DNA of 41,432 nt from Acidobacteriota bacterium (GCA_020199905.1 JAIVJS010000074.1:1-41432); one strand, 5' to 3'; counted from the first letter of the stretch, positions 23,286-37,463 are shown. Notes: a model not told the origin generated them from the sequence alone. Numbers and translations: made by a program.

Positions 23286-23603
23286 GGAACTCCTTTGCGT
23301 GTCGCGCGTCGCAAGGCCCGAAGAGCATTGTCGGAGGAGGCTGGTTGTCTGCGAGCGTAACACGGAAGGACGGCGCCCCGCCAGGACCCGGCAACGGCTT
23401 CAGAAGGGGCAGAGCGGAATCGGCGCGGGAATCGGCCGGGTGAGAAGCCCGCCGGACCGCGAGAGCGCGGACGCGATCGAAGGCCGGCGACGCCTTCTAC
23501 GCGAGTCCGACAAGGAGCGAGTCTGACGTGCGGCCGCAGACCGGCGACTTCCGAGGGTCAGGGCTTCCCGGGGAACGTCGACCGAAAAAACTGTTGTCGC
23601 GTC
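23286..23603. other. 318-bp region between the stalk protein gene and panD
   Basis: Both flanking genes are on the minus strand. An A-tract (AAAAAA, 23584-23589) just after panD gives a T-run on its strand, but I see no stem before it. The 5' part should hold the promoter of the stalk protein gene; no clear -35/-10 pair stands out. No gene or RNA is recognised. Confidence 0.4.
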
Positions 23604-24011
23604 TCAGGCCTGCTGGTGCTCCGGGACGTAGTTCCAGGGAACGTCTCCGTGGTTCAACGTTCCGGTGATCCGATTCGCAAGATCGACGAAGACGATGCGG
23701 GGCGCGCGGTGATTGGCGGCTTCGTGCGGCTCCATGTAGGCGTACGCCATGATGATCACGAGGTCGTCCACGTTGAAGAGGAGGGCGGCCGCGCCGTTCA
23801 GGCAGATGACGCCCGAGTCCTCCGGCCCCTCGATCACGTAGGTCTCGACGCGGTTTCCGTTGTTGATGTTGACGACCTGCACCCGCTGGTACGGAAGGAT
23901 GCCCGAGGCCTTGAGAAGCCTCGAATCGATCGTGATCGAGCCGATGTAGTTCACATCCGCCTGCGTCACGCGGGCGCGATGGATTTTTCCGATCACCATT
24001 TCCAGAAACAT
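23604..24011 (-). CDS. panD: aspartate 1-decarboxylase
   Basis: PanD makes beta-alanine for pantothenate. The 134-residue proenzyme shows the self-processing site YIGSITID (cleavage between Gly and Ser, which becomes the pyruvoyl group), the early Lys/Arg segment GKIHRARVT, and the conserved ETYVIEGPEDSGVICLNGAAA. GGAGGAGA lies about 7 bases before ATG 24011, which fixes the start and gives four residues before the common MVIGKIHRA beginning. The length is normal. It is not clustered with other pantothenate genes here; panE lies 19 kb away. Confidence 0.95.
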   Translation of the reverse strand: MFLEMVIGKIHRARVTQADVNYIGSITIDSRLLKASGILPYQRVQVVNINNGNRVETYVIEGPEDSGVICLNGAAALLFNVDDLVIIMAYAYMEPHEAANHRAPRIVFVDLANRITGTLNHGDVPWNYVPEHQQA

Positions 24012-24404
24012 CGGCGTCTCCTCCGGATCTTCGTTTCGTTATGGCTCACGTCCGACGCAAGCGCGGCCCCGGCCGGAAACTTTCATTATGGGCCACGAAT
24101 TGCTCAGATTCTGCACGCTCGTTCTGCGTGAGTCAGGCCGAAATGCCTGCTTCCTCCACCTATTATCCACATTCGACCCTCTAAAATCCCTCGAAAACGA
24201 CGGAAAGGACCCGCTGCGCTTCCGTCGAGATCGTGGCCGGGCTCGCAGCGGGAGGAGCGTCCCGACCGAAGGGAGGCAGGAGCCTCCCGGTCCGGGAGCG
24301 TAGCGAGCGGAGGGGCGAGGCGAGCGGTCGAGCCCTCAGGCGAGCCGCTTCGCCGGGCGTTCGCCGGCGGTGAACGCCCGCCCGCAGCGAGCGCAGCGAG
24401 GTTA
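24012..24404. other. 393-bp region between panD and tRNA-Met with structured GC repeats
   Basis: The left half is AT-richer, probably the panD promoter region; a CATAAT on the minus strand near 24085 is a possible -10. It also contains one perfect DnaA-box nonamer, TTATCCACA at 24163-24171, on its own. The right half (24240-24404) is rich in hairpins: GGGAGGC/GCCTCCC at 24271-24288 and GGGCGTTC/GAACGCCC near 24355-24377. It also has GAGCGNAGCGAG-type runs. It may hold the tRNA-Met 3' processing or termination signal. Confidence 0.45.
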
Positions 24405-24481
24405 TGGTGGCGGTGCAGGGATTTGAACCCCGGACACAGCGGATATGAGCCGCTTGCTCTGACCAACTGAGCTACACCGCC
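24405..24481 (-). tRNA. tRNA-Met (anticodon CAT)
   Basis: On the minus strand the molecule begins GGCGGTGTAGCTCAGTTGG and ends with an encoded CCA (24405-24407). The anticodon stem AGCGG/CCGCT closes loop CTCATAT, giving CAT. The acceptor stem begins with a G-C pair and the sequence resembles elongator tRNA-Met. A tRNA-Ile that is modified by TilS also has a CAT anticodon, and tilS is the next gene, so the Ile possibility deserves mention, but the body looks like Met. Confidence 0.9.
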
Positions 24482-24541
24482 CCGCGGAGGGACCGCGGAT
24501 GCTAGCACAGCGCCCGGGCCTTCGGGGCGTACCATCGTGGT

Positions 24542-25585
24542 GTGCGCCCTCTCCTCCATTCTCTGGCACGAGCCGCGCCGGCCGGCCTCCTTCCTCGGGG
24601 AGGGTCGGTCCTGCTCGCCGTCTCCGGCGGGGCCGACTCTCTCTCCCTTCTCTACGCCGCCGCGGAGCTGTCGCCGCGGTTCGAATGGCGCCTCGCCGCC
24701 GCGCACGTCCACCACGGGTGGCGCGGGCGCGACGCCGACCTCGACCTCGCCTTCGTCTCCGATCACGCCCGAAGGCTCGGTCTCCCCTTCCTGTCCCGCC
24801 GCGCCGACGCGCGCACGGCCTCCCGCGAGCGGGGCCTCTCGCCGGAGGCGGGCGCCCGGCACGTCCGATACGCCGCGCTGCAGGAGATGAGACGCGAGGC
24901 CGGGGCAGAGCGCATCGCGACCGCGCATCACGCCGGTGACGCGCTCGAATCCTACCTCCTCGCCCGGGAGCGGCGGGGCGGGGTCGCCTCTCTCGCGGGT
25001 CCTCGCCAGCGGCGGGAGGACGGGGTGGTGCGTCCGATGCTCGACGTCACCCGCGCGGAGATCGTCGAGGACCTCGAGGTCCGCGGTCTCTCGTGGCGGC
25101 GCGACCGGACCAATGGAGATCTCGGTCTCGCGCGCAACCGCATCCGGCGGCGGGTCGCCGGAGCCGCCCCGGCGCTGCGGCGGGAGTGGGAAGCCGGCGC
25201 GGCGGAGTGCCGGCGGCGCCGGAACGCTCTCGACGCGGCCTTTGCCGCCGTCATCGCTCCGGCCCTTCGCCACGGGCCCGCAACGACTCTGATCGACGCC
25301 CGGCTCGTCGAAACGTGCCCCGCGGACCTCCAGCGGCTCGCCCTGGAAGCGGCCGCCGCGCCCTTTTCCCGGCCCGGGCGCCCGCCCATGACGGGGCGCG
25401 AGCGCGAGCAGGTCCTCGAACGCCTGGCAACCGGAAGGGACTTCCATTTCGAGGCGGGACGCCGCATCCGGATCCGCCGGCGCGGCGCCGTTCTGTCTTT
25501 CGGGCTCTCCGAGCGGGCCGCGCAGGTGTACGATCTTGCGCAACTTCCTGCGGGAGACATCGTTCATGGAGAACCTGCGCCTTGA
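24542..25585 (+). CDS. tilS: tRNA(Ile)-lysidine synthase
   Basis: TilS converts C34 of the CAU anticodon of tRNA-Ile2 to lysidine with ATP. The PP-loop SGGADS is at residues ~29-34, followed by HVHHGWRGRDAD and a second conserved region ATAHHAGDALESYL. The length of 347 residues suggests the N-terminal catalytic domain plus a short C-terminal part. It starts at GTG without a ribosome binding site; TACCAT at 24530-24535 ends 6 bases before it. It heads the order tilS-hpt-ftsH known from Bacillus and many phyla, and overlaps the start of hpt by 20 bases. Confidence 0.9.
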   Translation: MRPLLHSLARAAPAGLLPRGGSVLLAVSGGADSLSLLYAAAELSPRFEWRLAAAHVHHGWRGRDADLDLAFVSDHARRLGLPFLSRRADARTASRERGLSPEAGARHVRYAALQEMRREAGAERIATAHHAGDALESYLLARERRGGVASLAGPRQRREDGVVRPMLDVTRAEIVEDLEVRGLSWRRDRTNGDLGLARNRIRRRVAGAAPALRREWEAGAAECRRRRNALDAAFAAVIAPALRHGPATTLIDARLVETCPADLQRLALEAAAAPFSRPGRPPMTGREREQVLERLATGRDFHFEAGRRIRIRRRGAVLSFGLSERAAQVYDLAQLPAGDIVHGEPAP

Positions 25586-26084
25586 GCCGAGGTACGACCG
25601 CACGCGCATCAGCGCGCGGGTCAAGGAGATCGCCGGCGAGCTCGACCGGGAGTTCGCGCGGGAGCTTCCCGCCCTGGTTTCGGTGCTCAAGGGCTCCTCG
25701 TTTCTCCTGGCCGACCTCGCGCGGGAGATGACGATCCCCCTGGCCTGCGAGTACATGGCGGTCAGCCGTCACGCCGGATCGGGAGAGATTCTCCAGATCG
25801 ATTTCTCGACCGGCTTTCCGCTGTCGCGTCCCGTGGTTCTGTTGAAAGACGTCGTCCACAGCGGAGTGCTCGAGAGCTACCTGATCACCCAGCTGACCGC
25901 GGCGGGGGCCTCTCACATCCGCCTGGTCTCGATCCTGGACAAGCCGGCGGAGAGGACCACAGACATCGCGGTCGACTTCTCTCTCTTTACGACGGAGGGC
26001 GGCCGGTTTGCCGGGTACGGCATGGATCACGAGGGCCGGCACGCCAACCTTCCATACATTGCCGAGGTTTACGCCTCTGCGTAG
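25566..26084 (+). CDS. hpt: hypoxanthine phosphoribosyltransferase-family protein, altered PRPP loop
   Basis: I chose ATG 25566 (MENLRLEP), preceded by GGGAGA; an upstream TTG at 25536 in the same frame would add ten residues. The protein has the Hpt features VSVLKGSSFLLADLAR, EYMAVSRH, LLDKP-like SILDKPAERTTDIAVDF, and GYGMDHEGRHANLPYIAEV. The PRPP-binding loop, normally EDIxD(S/T)G, reads KDVVHSG: the first acidic residue is Lys, and the Asp that acts as base in purine PRTases is His. Activity may therefore be changed. Its place between tilS and ftsH is the usual one for hpt. The length is normal (172 residues). Confidence 0.85.
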   Translation: MENLRLEPRYDRTRISARVKEIAGELDREFARELPALVSVLKGSSFLLADLAREMTIPLACEYMAVSRHAGSGEILQIDFSTGFPLSRPVVLLKDVVHSGVLESYLITQLTAAGASHIRLVSILDKPAERTTDIAVDFSLFTTEGGRFAGYGMDHEGRHANLPYIAEVYASA

Positions 26085-26177
26085 CGGCGCCACTTTCCTC
26101 GACGCGGGCAATAAATCCCTCCGGACCTCCGTTATGCTGGACGCCTCGACAAAAGCCCTTTCCGCAAGGAGTCACCG

Positions 26178-28091
<1,914 letters not shown>

Positions 28092-28332
28092 CCGTCGCTT
28101 CCGCTCACTGCGTTCGCTCACGCTCCCGCCCCGAGAGGCTCCCCCGTCCCTCTGGTCGGAGACTCCTCCCGGGGCGCGCTCAGCCACCATCGGGACGGAG
28201 GTGCAGCGAAAGGGGCGCAGGAAAAGTGAGCCGTGCCCGTCGCCGCCTCAGCCGTCCCCGTAGATGACAGGCCTCTTCATCCCGATGGCAGACCTAACGG
28301 GAGACCGCCTCCTGAGACGCTAAACTCACAAA

Positions 28333-29508
28333 GTGACCGACCTCGTCTTCCCCGCCGCGGATGCCGCCGCCCTCTCGGAGATCGCCGGGTGGGACGGGTT
28401 CCGGCCGGCGACTTTTCAGGCGGCGGAGTTCCCGGTGGACGTCGTGCGCCTGGCCGGCTCCTCCTCCCCCCCGCTGATGATCTCCCGCGCGCGCCGGGCC
28501 GAGAGCCTCAAGGCCCTGCCGGCGACCCTCCGGGAGCGGGCCGGGGCGGCTTTCGCGGCGGCGGCGCACAGGGGCGCCCGGCTGGCTCTCGCCCACGGCC
28601 GCTGGCTCGACCTCGCCTCCGGGCCCCTCGTCATGGGCGTGGTCAACGTCACGCCGGACTCTTTCTCCGACGGCGGTCTGTATTTGGACCGCGACCGCGC
28701 CGCCGCCCGCGCCCTGGAGCTCTTCGCGGACGGGGCCGCTCTTGTCGACATCGGGGGGGAATCGACGCGGCCGGCTACCTACGGCGCAGCGAAGGAGGTC
28801 TCGCCCGACGAGGAGACGGCCCGGGTGGTGCCGGTCATCGAGGCGATCCGGAGAGAGACCGCGGCGCCCCTCTCGATCGACACGCGGCGCGCGTCGGTGG
28901 CCCTGGCGGCGATCGAGGCCGGCGCGGACCTCGTCAACGATGTGACCGCCCTGCGGTTCGACCCGGCGATGGCGGAGACGGTGGCGCGGACGGGGGCCGG
29001 AACGATTCTCATGCACATGCGGGGCCTCGACCCGCGGACGATGCAGTCGAACACCACCTACTCGCACCTGCTCGCGGACGTCGCCTCCTCCCTCGCCGAG
29101 GCCGTGGCGCGGGCGGCGGCGGCGGGAGTCCAAAGCGGCGCGATCGCCGTCGACCCCGGTCTCGGATTCGGGAAGAGCGCGGAGGGAAACCTCGTCCTGC
29201 TCCGCCACCTGGGGGCGTTCCGCTCCCTCGGCCTCCCGATCGTCATCGGGGCGTCCCGCAAGGGATTCGTCCGGCGGTTCTCCGGGGTCGCGGAAGACTC
29301 CCCCGCCGCGGACCGGCTCCCGGGCTCCCTCGCCTGCGCGGCGGCGGCCGCCGACGGAGGCGCCGCGCTCGTCCGGGCCCACGATGCGGTCGAGACCGTC
29401 CGATATTTGCGGATGCGGCGCGCGATCGCGACGCCCGCAGTGCGAACCGCGCCACCGAGGCCGGACTCCGGGTCGCTCGCTCCCGCCGCCGGAGCCCCCG
29501 CTTCGTGA
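28333..29508 (+). CDS. folP: dihydropteroate synthase with N-terminal extension
   Basis: FolP joins p-aminobenzoate to the pterin in folate synthesis. All signatures are present: MGVVNVTPDSFSDGG, DIGGESTRP, SIDTRRASVA, LVNDVTALRF, DPGLGFGKSAEGNL and IGASRKGFVRRF. About 97 residues precede the catalytic barrel, a small alpha/beta domain that some bacterial FolP proteins also have and whose role is not known to me. The GTG start has no ribosome binding site; TAAACT (28321-28326) ends 6 bases before it. The stop overlaps the start of cdaA (GTGA), so it belongs to the cdaA-cdaR-glmM operon. Confidence 0.93.
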   Translation: MTDLVFPAADAAALSEIAGWDGFRPATFQAAEFPVDVVRLAGSSSPPLMISRARRAESLKALPATLRERAGAAFAAAAHRGARLALAHGRWLDLASGPLVMGVVNVTPDSFSDGGLYLDRDRAAARALELFADGAALVDIGGESTRPATYGAAKEVSPDEETARVVPVIEAIRRETAAPLSIDTRRASVALAAIEAGADLVNDVTALRFDPAMAETVARTGAGTILMHMRGLDPRTMQSNTTYSHLLADVASSLAEAVARAAAAGVQSGAIAVDPGLGFGKSAEGNLVLLRHLGAFRSLGLPIVIGASRKGFVRRFSGVAEDSPAADRLPGSLACAAAAADGGAALVRAHDAVETVRYLRMRRAIATPAVRTAPPRPDSGSLAPAAGAPAS

Positions 29509-30290
29509 TCGAGCCCATCTCGCGGCTTCTGGGGCCGCTCGGGCACTTCTCCGTCACGTGGCGGGACGCGATCGACATCCTGATCGTCGCCTTCATCGCC
29601 TACAGCCTTCTCCGGCTGATCCGCGGCACGCGCGCCGTCCAGATGGTCTTCGGGATCGTGGCGGTCTTCCTCCTCTACGAGCTCGCGGTCGTGCTGAAGC
29701 TCGCGGCACTGCGGACCGTCCTCCAGGCCCTCTTCTTCTACGTCCCGTTCGCGATCATCGTGCTCTTCGCGGCCGAGCTTCGCCGCGCGCTGGCGACATT
29801 CGGGCGGACTCCCTTCTTCTCGTGGTTCTCGGGCTACCACGCTGAGGAGACGATCTCCGACATCGTTCTCGCGGTCACGTCGCTTTCCGCCCGCAAGACG
29901 GGCGCGCTCATCGTCCTCGAGCGCCGCGAGGGTCTCAAGAACTACATCGAGAACGGCGTCCGGATGGACTCCGCGGTCTCCTACGACCTCCTCGTGACGG
30001 TCTTCGCCCCCGGCACCCCCCTCCACGACGGCGCGGTCATCCTCTCGGGCGAGCGCGTCGCCGCCGCGGCATGTTTTCTGCCCCTCTCGGTCAACGAGGG
30101 CCTCTCGAAAAGGTTCGGCACCCGGCACCGCGCGGCGATCGGCATCACGGAGGAAACGGACGCGCTCGCGGTCGTGGTCTCCGAGGAGCGCGGCACGATC
30201 TCGGTCGCGCGCGACGGACAGCTCATCGAGGACCTCGACGGCAAGGGCCTGCGCGATCTTCTCCTGCGCGAGTTCACGGTGGCCGCGTAA
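29505..30290 (+). CDS. cdaA: membrane diadenylate cyclase CdaA
   Basis: CdaA makes cyclic di-AMP from two ATP. The 261-residue protein starts at GTG, overlapping the folP stop. Three membrane helices (about residues 20-95, including ILIVAFIAYSLLRL and VFGIVAVFLLYELAVVL) precede the DAC (DisA_N) domain. Its catalytic motifs are intact: PLHDGAVIL (DGA) and GTRHRAAIGI (RHR). Together with CdaR and GlmM encoded immediately downstream it forms the well-known CdaA-CdaR-GlmM module, in which the two partners adjust cyclase activity. The ATG of cdaR overlaps its stop (TAATG). Confidence 0.95.
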   Translation: MIEPISRLLGPLGHFSVTWRDAIDILIVAFIAYSLLRLIRGTRAVQMVFGIVAVFLLYELAVVLKLAALRTVLQALFFYVPFAIIVLFAAELRRALATFGRTPFFSWFSGYHAEETISDIVLAVTSLSARKTGALIVLERREGLKNYIENGVRMDSAVSYDLLVTVFAPGTPLHDGAVILSGERVAAAACFLPLSVNEGLSKRFGTRHRAAIGITEETDALAVVVSEERGTISVARDGQLIEDLDGKGLRDLLLREFTVAA

Positions 30291-30997
30291 TGGCGCAGCG
30301 CCCGGCGCTCCTGCGCAATCTCGGGCTGAAGCTCCTCGCCCTGGGAATCGCGCTTCTGGTGTGGTTCGTGCTTTCCGCACAACGGCGTGAGCGCATTTCC
30401 GAACGCAGCTACCGCATCGCGCTTTCGGTCGTGAACATTCCGGCGCGGACGATCATCGCTTCGGCGGTTCCCCCGACCGTGGACGTCCGGGTGCGAGGTC
30501 CGTTCACGGCTTTGCGGCAGGTCGATCCGGATAAGATCGAAGCCGTGATCGATCTGCAGGGGGCGACGCGCGGGGAGCGGCTCTACCGCCTCGCACCGGA
30601 GGACATCAACGTGGCGCCGGAGATCGAGGTCATCGCGATCTCGCCTTCGGAAGTGCGGATCGTCCTCGACGCGGTCTCCGAAAAAGTGCTCCCCATCGCC
30701 CCGAATGTGACGGGGACGCCCGCCGCCGGACACGCCGTCGGGGACGTCTCCGTGGAGCCGCGCTCGGCCCGGATCGCGGGGCCTTCGGCGGTCCTGGCGA
30801 AGATGATGTCCGTCTCGACCGATCCGATCTCGATTTCGGAGCGCGCGACGACCTTCAGCGTGCCGGCGACCGTCGTGGCGGACGCGCCGGGCGTGCGCGT
30901 CCGCGAGGGACAGATCGTCACGGTGACCGTCCACCTGCATCCGACGGGAGGCGTAGAGCCACTGGCCACGCCTTCGCCGAAAGCGCGGAAACGATGA
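30290..30997 (+). CDS. cdaR: CdaA regulatory protein CdaR (YbbR domains)
   Basis: This 235-residue protein has a short cytoplasmic start, one membrane helix (LGLKLLALGIALLVWFVLS, residues ~11-29) and an extracytoplasmic part with two YbbR-type beta domains (~35-215), including TVDVRVRGPFTALRQ and SARIAGPSAVLAKM. CdaR binds CdaA and modulates its activity in firmicutes. Proteins from that group often have four YbbR repeats; here there is room for only two or so. It overlaps cdaA and glmM by 1 and 4 bases. Confidence 0.88.
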   Translation: MAQRPALLRNLGLKLLALGIALLVWFVLSAQRRERISERSYRIALSVVNIPARTIIASAVPPTVDVRVRGPFTALRQVDPDKIEAVIDLQGATRGERLYRLAPEDINVAPEIEVIAISPSEVRIVLDAVSEKVLPIAPNVTGTPAAGHAVGDVSVEPRSARIAGPSAVLAKMMSVSTDPISISERATTFSVPATVVADAPGVRVREGQIVTVTVHLHPTGGVEPLATPSPKARKR

Positions 30998-32316
30998 AGC
31001 TCTTCGGAACGGACGGCATCCGGGGGCACGCCGGAGAGTTTCCGCTGGACGACGGCACCGTGCGGCGCATCGGCCGCGAGCTCGGCCGGCGCCTCGCGAG
31101 ATCCGGCAACGCGACCGCCGTCGTCGGGGGCGACACGCGCGAATCCACGCCCCGGATCGTGGCGCAGCTCTCCGCCGGGATCCGCGAGGCGGGAGGGCAG
31201 GTCGCGTCCGCCGGCGTGATCTCGACGCCAGGCGTCGCCGAAGTCGTTCTGGAGCTCGGCGCCGGAGCAGGCGTCTCCATCTCCGCCTCGCACAATCCGT
31301 GGCAGGACAACGGAATCAAGATCTTCGGTCCGGACGCGCGCAAATGGCCCGACCCGGAAGAAGAGGCGCTCGAGCGAGAGCTCCTCTCGGAAAAACGGGA
31401 AGGGACGCCGTCCGAGGCGAAGTCGATGGATGCGGACCCGGCTCTCTGCGAGCTCTACCTCGGCCGAATGGCGAGGAGCGTTCCGGTCCGTCTGAACGGC
31501 GTGCGGATCTTGGTCGACGCCGGCAACGGCGCGGCGTTCCGCCTGGGTCCCGAGGCCCTTCGCCGGGCGGGGGCGCACGTCGACACGATCTGCGACGCTC
31601 CCGACGGACGCAACATCAACGAGGGGTGCGGGGCCCTCCACCCGGAAAACATGCTGGGCGCCGTCCGCGAGAAGAGCGCCGCCCTCGGCGTGGCGTACGA
31701 CGGAGACGCCGACCGCTCGATCTTTTCGGACGAGAACGGAAGGATCCTCGACGGCGACGACGTGCTGTGGATCATCGCGAGCGACTGGAAGCGAAAAGGC
31801 ATCCTTCCTCCGGGAGGGGTCGTGGGGACAGTGATGTCGAATTTCGCGCTCGAGGCGGCGCTCATCCGCGAGGCGATCCCGTTTCGCCGCTCGGCGGTCG
31901 GCGACCGGAACGTGGCGAAGCTCATGGAGGAGTCCGGCGCCTCGCTCGGCGGAGAGACGTCGGGCCACGTCCTGCTCCCTTTCTCTCCCGCCGGCGACGG
32001 AATTCTGACGACGTTGCTCGTGGCGTCCATTCTCGTCGAAAGCGGGCAGCCCCTGTCGCGCCTGGCGACGCTCGAAAAGACGCCTCAAGCCCTCCGGAAC
32101 GTCCGCGTCGCGCGCCGCATCGAGATCGACACGCTGCCTTCGGTCGCCGGAGCGGTCGAGCGCGCGCGGAAGCAGTTCGACGGCCGCGGCCGGATCTTCC
32201 TGCGCTATTCAGGCACCGAGCCTCTCCTGCGGATCCTCGTCGAGGGCCCGGACGCCGCCGAAGTTTCGCAGATAGCGGGCGACCTCGAGGCCGCCGTGCG
32301 CGCCGAGCTGACGTAG
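30994..32316 (+). CDS. glmM: phosphoglucosamine mutase
   Basis: GlmM interconverts glucosamine-6-phosphate and glucosamine-1-phosphate for UDP-GlcNAc and thus peptidoglycan and LPS. The 440-residue enzyme has the phosphoserine site ISASHNPWQDNGIKIFGP (Ser99), the metal loop YDGDADRS, the sugar loop GGETSGH and the phosphate loop RYSGTEPLLRI. GlmM is also the cytosolic partner that restrains CdaA. ATG overlaps the cdaR stop (ATGA). A 7-bp tandem repeat starts 5 bases after its stop. Confidence 0.95.
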   Translation: MKLFGTDGIRGHAGEFPLDDGTVRRIGRELGRRLARSGNATAVVGGDTRESTPRIVAQLSAGIREAGGQVASAGVISTPGVAEVVLELGAGAGVSISASHNPWQDNGIKIFGPDARKWPDPEEEALERELLSEKREGTPSEAKSMDADPALCELYLGRMARSVPVRLNGVRILVDAGNGAAFRLGPEALRRAGAHVDTICDAPDGRNINEGCGALHPENMLGAVREKSAALGVAYDGDADRSIFSDENGRILDGDDVLWIIASDWKRKGILPPGGVVGTVMSNFALEAALIREAIPFRRSAVGDRNVAKLMEESGASLGGETSGHVLLPFSPAGDGILTTLLVASILVESGQPLSRLATLEKTPQALRNVRVARRIEIDTLPSVAGAVERARKQFDGRGRIFLRYSGTEPLLRILVEGPDAAEVSQIAGDLEAAVRAELT

Positions 32317-32321
32317 GAAAA

Positions 32322-32349
32322 AGCTGTCAGCTGTCAGCTGTCAGCTCTC
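32322..32349 (+). repeat. 7-bp tandem repeat, AGCTGTC x3 plus AGCTCTC
   Basis: Three exact copies of AGCTGTC and one AGCTCTC run head to tail directly after glmM. The unit contains the palindrome AGCT. It is one of six 7-bp-period arrays in the last 9 kb. Confidence 0.85.
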
Positions 32350-32395
32350 CGCTGCGGACCGGCGCCGAACGGAAACGCGACCTGACCAGTGAGAG

Positions 32396-32416
32396 AACTG
32401 AAAACTGAAGACTGAA
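32396..32416 (+). repeat. 7-bp tandem repeat, AACTGAA type
   Basis: The units are AACTGAA, AACTGAA and GACTGAA, in phase with GTGAGAG before and AGCTCCC after. The array runs into the first codons of the HAD hydrolase gene. Confidence 0.8.
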
Positions 32417-33100
32417 AGCTCCCCCAGAGCCATCCTCTTCGACGCGGGCGGAACGCTCATTCACCTCGATGGCGACCGGATCTGCCGTGCCGCCGGGGCT
32501 CCGCACGCCGCCACCCGGTTCCGAGAAGCCGCGTCCGCGGCGGCGGCGGCCCTGGGCGCCTGGATCGTGCGCCACCCCGCCTCGACGGACGCCGAGCGTG
32601 TGCCGTTTTTCCTGGACGAGATCCTGCGGGGCCTCGGGCTCGAGGGGGAATCCGCGCGAAAGGCCGCGGCGGCCGCCGTCTCCGCGGAGCACGCGCGGTC
32701 GAACCTCTGGTCCCGCGCCGGGGAAGGCGCCGCCGAGACGCTCTCGGCTCTCCGGAATCGCGGTTACCGGATCGGTGTCGTCTCGAACGCGGACGGGAGG
32801 GTGCGCGCGCTCCTCGAAACCGCCGGCCTCTCGGCCTTTCTCGAGTTCGTCGTCGATTCCTTCGAGGTGGGTTTCGAGAAGCCGGATCCGCGCATCTTTC
32901 TCGCGGCGACCGAGAGGCTACAGGTCGCGGCGTCCGAATGCGTGTACGTCGGGGACATCTTCTCGATCGACGTCGTGGGAGCTCGGGCCGCGGGCATGCG
33001 CGCGATCCTCTTCGGCACGGGCGCCGCAGAAGAGCCCGTGGAGCGCGTGCTCACCTTGCCGGCGCTGCTGGCGAAGTTCCCGGGGGTCGAGCGGGCCTGA
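32405..33100 (+). CDS. HAD-superfamily hydrolase, non-canonical start
   Basis: The reading frame holds motif I as AILFDAGGTLIHLD, motif II in GVVSNADG, motif III Lys in VGFEKPDPRIF and motif IV in VYVGDIFSIDVVGA. It is therefore a haloacid-dehalogenase-type phosphatase (Cof-less, with a helical cap) of unknown substrate. The frame has no ATG, GTG or TTG before motif I: an in-frame TGA lies at 32399-32401, and the first GTG (32567) would delete the nucleophile Asp. The best candidate is CTG at 32405, giving KTESSPRAILFD as the N-terminus. That codon lies inside the 7-bp repeat array, which may have replaced the original start. Motif I has Ala where many members have Asp (DAGGT), as is normal in one subgroup. 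Confidence 0.7.
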   Translation: MKTESSPRAILFDAGGTLIHLDGDRICRAAGAPHAATRFREAASAAAAALGAWIVRHPASTDAERVPFFLDEILRGLGLEGESARKAAAAAVSAEHARSNLWSRAGEGAAETLSALRNRGYRIGVVSNADGRVRALLETAGLSAFLEFVVDSFEVGFEKPDPRIFLAATERLQVAASECVYVGDIFSIDVVGARAAGMRAILFGTGAAEEPVERVLTLPALLAKFPGVERA

Positions 33101-33103
33101 CCC

Positions 33104-33138
33104 GGCTGATAGCTGACAGCTGACGGCTGAGAGCTAAC
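33104..33138 (+). repeat. 7-bp tandem repeat, GCTGA type, five units
   Basis: The units are GGCTGAT, AGCTGAC, AGCTGAC, GGCTGAG and AGCTAAC. The array starts 3 bases after the HAD stop, and its last unit contains the TAG stop of the minus-strand small gene. Confidence 0.85.
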
Positions 33139-33349
33139 GCTCGATGTCCGGCACCGGCTCCCCGGTCGTGTTCGGCTCCGAGAACACCAGCGCGGTCCCC
33201 TGCACAGGCAGGAGCACCGTGTGATTGCGCTCGGCGAAGTCGAGCCAGATCTCGTAGAAGCCGTTCGAAGAGACGGCCATCAGGCGGCCGGGCTTGTTCT
33301 TCAATTCCAGCGTCGGGCAGAAGATGACGACTTTGGCGGGTAAGTCCAA
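33134..33349 (-). CDS. 71-residue protein of unknown function
   Basis: TTG at 33349 is preceded by AGGAGG with a 4-base gap, which makes it the likely start. The sequence has KVVIFCPTLELKNKPG, SSNGFYEIWLDFAERNHTVLLP and VQGTALVFSEPNTTG, which looks like a compact beta-barrel of five or six strands with one Cys. There is no signal peptide, so it should be cytosolic. I do not recognise a family; RNA- or protein-binding small barrels look similar. Its stop codon is formed by a 7-bp repeat unit. It lies downstream of ligA on the same strand. Confidence 0.6.
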   Translation of the reverse strand: MDLPAKVVIFCPTLELKNKPGRLMAVSSNGFYEIWLDFAERNHTVLLPVQGTALVFSEPNTTGEPVPDIER

Positions 33350-33373
33350 ACGACCTCCTGAGAGCCCATCCCC

Positions 33374-37459
<4,086 letters not shown>

Positions 37460-37463
<4 letters not shown>

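Noticed and set aside
24163-24171. Perfect DnaA-box nonamer TTATCCACA
   Set aside because: It is a single box without a cluster, an AT-rich unwinding element or dnaA/dnaN nearby, so it does not support an origin.
24088-24303. 71-codon plus-strand frame between panD and tRNA-Met
   Set aside because: There is no ribosome binding site or recognisable domain, and its second half reads through hairpin-rich repeat sequence.
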